Assembly: GCA_012862575.1 (NCBI GenBank)
Contig: BLSF01000033.1
Location: 248,001-312,000 of the forward strand
Reading direction: 5' to 3'
Length of the DNA stretch: 64,000 nt
Origin: Parietichytrium sp. I65-24A
Lineage: Eukaryota; Sar; Bigyra; Thraustochytrida; Thraustochytriidae
Positions 58,492 to 64,000 of this stretch are shown here, one piece after another. Every line of letters begins with the position of its first letter. Positions within the stretch are counted from its first letter, which is position 1. A program made the translations under genes and the position numbers. A model generated the notes under the pieces. That model had not been told where the DNA came from, searched no databases, and worked only from the letters and a program-made list of their open reading frames with translations.

Positions 58492-59535
58492 ATGGCGGAC
58501 GTGGACGTGGACATGGACGTGGACGTTGACGCAGAGTCAGCGGACCGGAAGCGCAGCAGGTCCAACGTGGAGTCAGTGGATGACGGCGGCGATCATGCTG
58601 CTGATGGCAACGAGAACAACGAGAGCAATGAGATTAATGAGAGCAATGAGAGCGGAGAGGAGAAGAAGCGGGTGAAGCAGGAGGACAAGTCAGGGACGGA
58701 AGGAAAGGCGCAGAGCGCGGAGCCGCCCAGGAAGAACAAGCGCGGGAGACCGCCGGGGAAGAGCAAGAAATCTGCCGTTCCGGAAGAGCCCGATCCTAGC
58801 GTGCCGGAAGGGGGCGCGTACGCCAAGCTGGAAGGCAAGTGGGTGGAGTCGCTGAAGAAATTTGTGGCATATGTAACGGAGCTGCCGATGGTGCTGGGAC
58901 GAGAGCACAACTCTGCGCCGGATAATTTCGTGTCGCTGGGCACCTGCAAGAGCACGTCCAAGGTGCACGCGGTGCTAGACTACAGCGTGGAGCTCAGCGC
59001 GTTCACGCTGGATGTGAAGAGCAAAAACGGGGCGGTCATTTCGGGGAAGAGGTATTCCAACCAGGAACCCGCGCCGATTGTGCTGCCGCGAAAGGCGGCT
59101 GTGCGCATCGGCGATGTGTGCTTTTACTTTTTAGCCGCCACTTTTGAGAAGCCAAAACAGTCGTACGCGGATCTGGCAGAGCAGGTCTTTAAAGAAGTTG
59201 GCCACGGCGTGCCGCTGGGAACCAAGGAGCTGTGCGATATTCTGGAGAAGAAATTTAGATACTTTGAACTCTTGAAGGAAGGCGGCAGGGCCACCACTTT
59301 GTCTGCGAGCCTTTTGCAAGCGCTGCGTCGCAGTGAAAACTTCATGCGCGCCGGGACCATCAAAACCGGGACCGAAAAAGCCCGCTTGTGCTATCTTCTC
59401 AGCTCTGACACCTCGGAGCTCGGTCTTCAAGCCAAGGAAGCTAAGGATAAGGGAATCGAGATGCAGCAGCTCTTGGCTATAGAACCGATTCTTGAAAAGA
59501 TTCACGAGATCTACGATATCCCCATTTCCACGTAA
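58492..59535 (+). CDS. FHA-domain protein with AT-hook-like motif
   Basis: 347 residues, single exon, clean ATG. The N-terminus begins with a DVDVDMDVDVD acidic repeat and is rich in Asn, Glu and Ser, then a Lys/Arg-rich patch with an AT-hook-like core (KRGRPPGKSKK, about 84-94). A forkhead-associated domain (about 110-225) keeps the phospho-threonine-binding landmarks: LGRE, SKVHAVLDY and KNGAVISGKRY. It looks closest to the nuclear FHA type seen in plant FHA2 and yeast FHL1. A helical C-terminal part (about 230-345) starts SYADLAEQVFKEVGHGVPLG and is unassigned. Likely a chromatin or transcription factor binding phosphorylated partners. Its 3' end is 110 nt from the convergent kinase gene. 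Confidence 0.88.
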   Translation: MADVDVDMDVDVDAESADRKRSRSNVESVDDGGDHAADGNENNESNEINESNESGEEKKRVKQEDKSGTEGKAQSAEPPRKNKRGRPPGKSKKSAVPEEPDPSVPEGGAYAKLEGKWVESLKKFVAYVTELPMVLGREHNSAPDNFVSLGTCKSTSKVHAVLDYSVELSAFTLDVKSKNGAVISGKRYSNQEPAPIVLPRKAAVRIGDVCFYFLAATFEKPKQSYADLAEQVFKEVGHGVPLGTKELCDILEKKFRYFELLKEGGRATTLSASLLQALRRSENFMRAGTIKTGTEKARLCYLLSSDTSELGLQAKEAKDKGIEMQQLLAIEPILEKIHEIYDIPIST

Positions 59536-59645
59536 TGGTTTTGTGTAAAGTAAAATTGTAGCAATCTTTTCAAGGCCTTTGTCCTTGGGATGCTGGTCTT
59601 GACAGTGAATGCATGATGCTCTCAGTATATTTAGATTAAGATTCA

Positions 59646-60806
59646 TTAAAGGGCGCCGCAGACCTGTGCCAAAAAGTCCTTGTAAACTGCTTTCACGTTG
59701 ACTCCATGTGTCTGGAGGGTCGCGCGAGCACTGGCGCAGCCCATCTGAACCCAGTGTTCCCAGGAGCTCTCATTGGAAGGGTCTTGCGAGTCACTGAACA
59801 GTACGCCGGCGATAAACCCCCCGCAGAAAGCATCTCCACAGCCGTTGGTATCCACAATCTTGTCATCCGGCACGGGCTCGGGAACCTTAAAAGCCCTGGC
59901 CGTTGACCGTGTCGCCACCAACACCTCGCGTGGGCCATCCGTCACCACCACGACGCCGCCCTCGCAAAGCTCGGCGGCTAGCTGCTGCGCCAACTCTGAA
60001 ACCTCCGCCGTGTCCGTCGAGCCCGTGGCTCCCAAGATCGCGCAGATCTCTTCTCTCGTGCCAAACAAGAGCAGAGTGTCCGGCAACAGCGCGCGAACTC
60101 GGCCGCGTACGTCTGCAGAGCGCTTGAGCATCTGTGCATTGCCCAACGACAGCGTGAGGCCTGCGCACTGTCTTGCCAGCCACTTGACCGCCTCGAACCT
60201 CGGCTCCGTCGTCACCGCAAACGCCGACGACAAGACCATCGTATCCCGCAGCTCCCACTCGCCGGCGCATTTCAACGCCTCCTCCAGCGCTTGTGGGCCT
60301 AGGTCCTCGCTGGCGCCTCTCGCGCACGTGATGCTCCGTTCACGTGTCTTGTCGTCCACCATGATCGCGCACTCCCCCGTGCTCCGCGTCGGGGACTCCC
60401 ACAGCAGCGCGCGCACACCTTCTTCCGCGCACGTCTCGCGCACCAGTTGCCCGCCCGCGTCCTTGCCCACCGCGCCCACAAACGCCACCAGCACGTGGCC
60501 CGTCCGCGCCCATTCCGCGCACCACTTGGCCGCGACCCTCACCGAGTTCAGCTCCGCGCCGCCGACCGCCGCGTGGCCCTCTCGCCGCGCGCTGTCGAGT
60601 GTCCTCGCAGTGTCCCCGGGAAGTGTACGCGGGCCGACTCCTGCGGCGGCGCCCGCACTGACCACAATAACCGTGTGGTCGATCACCACGTTGCCGATGC
60701 CGAGCACGCCGTTGAACCTGCGCGCGCGGCCGCCGTCATCGGGCGCTGCCGGGAGGACCGCCGCGGGCCAAAGTGTACGCGCGCGGCGAAGGAGAGCGCG
60801 GTACAT
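59646..60806 (-). CDS. Adenosine-kinase-like pfkB carbohydrate kinase
   Basis: 386 residues from a clean ATG. The pfkB signature near the C-terminus reads VDTNGCGDAFCGGFIAG (about 314-330) with the catalytic Asp of GCGD present. The N-terminal FNGVLGIGNVVIDHTVIVV and the GGAELNSVRVAAKW stretch match adenosine kinase (GGATQNSIRV type) better than ribokinase or fructokinase. Adenosine kinase phosphorylates adenosine to AMP. The NXXE motif (usually GNEAE) reads GTREE here, so the Asn is replaced by Thr. An Arg-rich start (MYRALLRRARTLWPAAVLPA) could be an organelle-targeting peptide, since family members normally begin nearer the GxGN motif. Other nucleoside or sugar substrates remain possible. 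Confidence 0.8.
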   Translation of the reverse strand: MYRALLRRARTLWPAAVLPAAPDDGGRARRFNGVLGIGNVVIDHTVIVVSAGAAAGVGPRTLPGDTARTLDSARREGHAAVGGAELNSVRVAAKWCAEWARTGHVLVAFVGAVGKDAGGQLVRETCAEEGVRALLWESPTRSTGECAIMVDDKTRERSITCARGASEDLGPQALEEALKCAGEWELRDTMVLSSAFAVTTEPRFEAVKWLARQCAGLTLSLGNAQMLKRSADVRGRVRALLPDTLLLFGTREEICAILGATGSTDTAEVSELAQQLAAELCEGGVVVVTDGPREVLVATRSTARAFKVPEPVPDDKIVDTNGCGDAFCGGFIAGVLFSDSQDPSNESSWEHWVQMGCASARATLQTHGVNVKAVYKDFLAQVCGAL

Positions 60807-61018
60807 GCTGGCGGAACTTGAAGTTAGGTTAGGTGGAGTCAGGAGCCGCCGGCGCCTAAGGTTGTGTTGACGCGTGTTCCGGGAAGGTTCGGCGGCGGAC
60901 GGCGGACGGAGCGGACGGCTGGTTTGCGCTTTGATGAGGCGCGGCTATGGTCGCCAGAAGGTGCACGGCGGTGAGACGGCTGGCGCTCTTTGAAAGCTGA
61001 GGCTGCAGGAGAGGACTT

Positions 61019-62191
61019 TCAAACCAAGTGGAAAGAGCGCATTTTAGGGTGGTCCTGCTCTGAATGGACGAGCAAGTCTTGGTCCCCGTGCTCATGTTCA
61101 TGTTCATGCTCATGTTCATGCTCGTGCTCATGCTCATGCTCGTGCTCGCTCGCGTTTTCTTGCTCCTCTCGCATGGGGGGGAGCAAGGGACCAGATTCGT
61201 GGTCGTCGTGGACAGCGGGCGCGTCGGAAGAAGGATTTGGCTCGGGGACAGTCACACTAGAGGCGAACGTTCGCTCTCTCAAAGGGTCATACTCGCGATA
61301 ACGCTTCATGATCTCTGTGCGACGCTTGGCTCGCTTTGACTTTCTCTTTCGCCACGCGAGAAAACGCTTAAACCTGATTCCGTAACCAATCATCTGAGTC
61401 AAAGTCCATGAGCCCGCAAGCACAAAAGCGGCCAGCCACCCGGCTTTGAGCTCCAGTCGGTAGTAATCTGCAAATCGGAGCTGAAAGTTGTTCGGCAACC
61501 CTTGATCCAAAACTGAGCCGCACCCTAGGTAATCTGGGTATGGAGGCGCGATCAAGTTGACAGACTGGTGCCTTTCCAAATTGAGGCAGTATCCGCTGTT
61601 CATCGCAATGAGCGCATCCGAATACAGCTGCTCGCTCAGGTAGCAAGAACATACACCCTCCTCAATACTAGAATACACGCACTCATTTGGTGCTCCGCAG
61701 GCAGGTATTTGATACTCTGCCCATCCTCTATTCACGCAGCAAGACTGAAATAGTGCCAGCGTAAAATCATTCAAAACCTGCTCGAAAGAAAGGACTTTGG
61801 TGATGTTCAACGACGACGACGTTCCTACTTTTCCCATGTCCAACGTGAAAAGGATGATCACCGAGAGCGAGTAATACACGACCGTATAATTCAATAAAGT
61901 CACCGTAATCAAGAAAGCCAAACCGGCTTTAGCTCGAAACGGGGTGCGCTGGATCTTGCGCCGTTTGATCAAAAAAATCCCGACCACGACGACATAAATT
62001 CCATTGCTGATGATTGGGCCAAACAGCCCGACTTCTATCGGCAGAAAGTTCACACCTTCAAGAACTTGCAGCCCATAGAAATTCACCAAGTTTATCAGCG
62101 ATGCAAACAGCATCCCCGCCCCGTACAGGAGCGACTGCAGCCCTAAGCTACTCACGAAAGCATCTCCACATTTGTTGCAGCAGACGCCCAT
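61019..62191 (-). CDS. Tetraspanin-like four-TM protein with Glu-His repeat tail
   Basis: 390 residues from a clean ATG (MGVCCNKCGDAFVSSLGLQS). Three hydrophobic segments (about 12-38, 52-75, 88-118), then a Cys-rich extramembrane loop of about 150 residues (QSCCVN, IPACG, CVYS, CSCY, GYC, GCG), a fourth segment (about 268-292) and a cytosolic basic-acidic tail. The layout, a large loop between TM3 and TM4 with a CC pair, is that of tetraspanins, but the CCG motif reads CCV, so the family call is tentative. The early Cys residues (CC, C) could be palmitoylated. The tail holds about ten Glu-His dipeptides (61087-61148) that may bind metal ions. No single named family is certain. Confidence 0.6.
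   Translation of the reverse strand: MGVCCNKCGDAFVSSLGLQSLLYGAGMLFASLINLVNFYGLQVLEGVNFLPIEVGLFGPIISNGIYVVVVGIFLIKRRKIQRTPFRAKAGLAFLITVTLLNYTVVYYSLSVIILFTLDMGKVGTSSSLNITKVLSFEQVLNDFTLALFQSCCVNRGWAEYQIPACGAPNECVYSSIEEGVCSCYLSEQLYSDALIAMNSGYCLNLERHQSVNLIAPPYPDYLGCGSVLDQGLPNNFQLRFADYYRLELKAGWLAAFVLAGSWTLTQMIGYGIRFKRFLAWRKRKSKRAKRRTEIMKRYREYDPLRERTFASSVTVPEPNPSSDAPAVHDDHESGPLLPPMREEQENASEHEHEHEHEHEHEHEHEHEHGDQDLLVHSEQDHPKMRSFHLV
61087..61148 (-). repeat. Hexanucleotide repeat encoding (Glu-His)10
   Basis: Plus-strand CTCATG, TTCATG and CTCGTG units; the minus strand reads GA(G/A)CA(T/C). All differences are synonymous, so the dipeptide is preserved at the protein level. Confidence 0.9.
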
Positions 62192-62844
62192 CTGCTTTGC
62201 GTCTCAAAACGCACTCACCACCCTTTGAACCCTTTCTTTCTTCGCACGTCATCCACGTTTCGGGCTCCTCACCACCCTCACCAGCTGCCGCGAGATAAGG
62301 TTGCACCCGACAGCGAAAGGCTCAGCGTTAGAAAATCCGCTATCCTCCCGTCACTAGTGTGCCGCGTACACTGTACTCCGCAAAATGTATGTCGCGCACA
62401 CTGGCACTTTGGGTTCCGCAAATGTGTCCGAAGAACAAAACGAACCTTGACGAGCTATTTGGAAGAACTACACTGAGTGTAGCCCACGGAGCTACAAGGG
62501 AGTACAAGTCCCTAGTGCTGCGAGCCAACGTAGATTCAACTAACGCGCCATAGGACTGTGAGAAAGATAGCCATGCCAGTGCCTAGGACTTCCAGGACTG
62601 CCGAACCGGCGGGGACTCCGGGCGGGAAATCTCGTCCGATATTCCGTTGGTCTCGACCACCTCAGAGGCTCGAGCCCACGAAATTTTGGACGAGACTTTT
62701 CTTCTGGGCTGGAGAGGGACGAGTACTGACTGTGAGTACAGTGCTGTCTGTACCAGGTACCCGAGTACCTCGCAAGCTTTCCGAAAGTGTTGAAAGAGGC
62801 GAAACGTTTTGGGAGAAGTGGGAAAGTGGAAAGCGAAAGGAGCC
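62192..62844. other. Divergent promoter region between the tetraspanin-like and Rab genes
   Basis: Contains CTTT-rich sequence (62221-62250; GA-rich on the tetraspanin sense strand), TAG/GTAC-rich sequence (62340-62570, 62720-62770) and a purine-rich Rab leader (62790-62842). No gene is supported. Confidence 0.55.
62790..62842 (+). promoter_or_regulatory. Purine-rich leader of the Rab gene
   Basis: TTGAAAGAGGCGAAACG, then GGGAGAAGTGGGAAAGTGGA and AAGCGAAAGGAG, run up to the ATG at 62845. Confidence 0.35.
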
Positions 62845-63709
62845 ATGGGACAGGAGGAGTTCACGTACAAGGTGGTGCTGGTTGGCGACTCGGGCGTGGG
62901 CAAGACAAATCTTTTGGCGAGTTTCATTGCGCGGCAGGAAGAGCTGCGAAGGCGCGGAGGGCTGGGCGATGAGGACCTGGGGCCAGCAAGTAAACTCTCG
63001 GGTGGGTACTCGGAGCTTCACCAGCCTACGATAGGATGCGAATTCTACTCGGCGACAATATCTCGTAAGTTTTTTTTTTGGCGGATTTGAGCCTGAGCCT
63101 GAGCACGAGCCGATCCGTTGCTTTGGAAAGAGTGGCAATCTCAAGCTAATTGATGGAGTGGTACATGTTTGTGTTATGTTTGCCGGTGTGGTGAAAGATC
63201 CGACCGACGGTTCGAGAATCAATCTTCAGATTTGGGACACGGCGGGCCAGGAGAGGTATCGGGCCATTACACCTGGTCATTACAGGAGGGCGGCTGGAGC
63301 GTTTCTGGTGTACGATGTAACGAGAAGTGCAAGCCTCAATTCTGCAGTGAATAGCTGGTTTCAAGAGCTCCATGAGTGGCCATTAAGCGAATGTTTGGCG
63401 TTGATTGGCAATAAAACGGACTTGTATGACGAAAGCGACCCCTCGCACGTGACTACAAAAGACCATGTGCTGGCAGCGAAAAAGCTCATGGCAGTGAGTT
63501 CCAATAGAACCTCGGCAAAAACAGGGTCAAACGTGTACGAAGCGTTCATGCAACTGGTATTTAAGATTCACGAGACGCAGAAAAAGCAAGCCGCTGTTTC
63601 TGGAGGCAAAGAGGCCAATGCTTACGATAAGAGTATCTCTTTGTCATATCTCCAGAGTATGGTTGACGATGCAAAGGCTTCTACCTCTGATCAGTGTAAA
63701 TGTGGATGA
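62845..63709 (+). CDS. Rab-family small GTPase (two exons)
   Basis: Exon 1 62845-63064 ends at TCTC with donor GTAAGT (phase 1). The best in-frame acceptor is AAAG at 63197, giving exon 2 63198-63709 and a 243-residue protein. Another AG at 63158 also keeps the frame but inserts about 13 more residues before VVKD. G-boxes: GDSGVGKT (residues 14-21), PTIGCEF (switch I Thr), WDTAGQER, GNKTDL and TSAKTG. The C-terminal CKCG ending suits double geranylgeranylation, as in Rabs. Between GKT and the switch I Thr lie about 41 residues instead of about 18. The ending, WDTAGQER and the PTIG motif say Rab rather than Ras or Rho. Subfamily (Rab2/39-like) is not resolved. It should direct vesicle traffic on an endomembrane. 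Confidence 0.88.
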
Positions 63710-64000
63710 GTCGCCTCTTATGAGCAAGTGTCACTTTTATTCTTTCATGAATGCCATGAAATGTTGCTCTGTGTATGATTGTGTGTGCTCCCGCCTCCCT
63801 GCCGGGCGAAGCTTGTAGCTCTAGCTAGCTAGTGACGAAACTCTTGTACAGATGAAATAGTTTTCTTACACGTCACCTTTCGCTACACCATCCACTTGTC
63901 TCCTACTTTGAGCGTGCAAAAGCTTGAACTTGGTCCGACCATTGGCGGGCCATGTTCTGCAAGTTTTTCACGTGTGATTCTTGAATTCGGAGCACGCTTG
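63710..64000. other. 3' flank of the Rab gene
   Basis: 291 nt after the stop codon to the window edge, with a CTAG-rich spot near 63818-63832. No gene is visible. Confidence 0.6.

Overview
This window is nuclear DNA of a unicellular eukaryote. The evidence is spliced genes with GT..AG introns, a cytosolic ribosomal protein (eL27), a nucleolin-like protein, a Rab GTPase, a GPI-anchor enzyme subunit, a mitochondrial pyruvate dehydrogenase subunit and a giant VPS13-type lipid-transfer protein. Two genes belong to families tied to cilia and centrioles (NME7 and an ENKD1-type enkurin protein), so the organism probably builds flagella. Most genes are single open frames, including one of 15.5 kb, with intergenic spaces of 0.1-2 kb. 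A zoosporic stramenopile such as a labyrinthulomycete would fit, but that is a low-confidence inference, and nothing here fixes the lineage.

I support 19 protein genes. In order: F-box-like protein (+), bromodomain/Tudor-like protein (-), basic coiled-coil protein (+), eL27 (-), PDH E1 beta (-), PNPase-like exoribonuclease (+), BK-type K+ channel (-), NME7 (+), VPS13 (-), nucleolin/Gar2-like protein (+), ENKD1-like protein (-), Mpv17 family protein (+), four-exon coiled-coil orphan (-), PIG-H (-), 18-exon LRR protein (+), FHA/AT-hook protein (+), adenosine-kinase-like pfkB kinase (-), tetraspanin-like membrane protein (-), Rab GTPase (+). Seven neighbouring pairs converge. Several longest-frame starts were non-ATG or ran into low-complexity leader, and I moved those to the first sensible ATG. 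No tRNA, rRNA, CRISPR array or recognisable transposon was seen.

The most striking locus is 54.3-57.5 kb. Sixteen of its eighteen coding exons each encode one leucine-rich repeat. Fifteen interior exons align to an 84-nt unit (28 codons) and all seventeen introns are phase 2. The introns also resemble each other (GTACGTGTG-like donors, CTGAC-like branch motifs), so the unit of duplication was exon plus intron. This sits in a neighbourhood where a 15.5-kb VPS13 gene has no intron. One acceptor (exon 10) is AC instead of AG, with an in-frame AG 12 nt downstream.

A second window-wide pattern is a purine-rich (GA) tract on the sense strand of the 5' leader of about 13 of the 19 genes; it predicts gene orientation. 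Other oddities are a PNPase with no S1 domain and no KH GXXG loop, an NME7 with a degenerate first kinase domain and a replaced ATP-site lysine in the second, a BK channel without a visible calcium bowl, an eL27 about 24 residues too long, a Rab with a long insertion before switch I, and a VPS13 carrying PH, EF-hand-like, C2, PDZ-like and PX modules.
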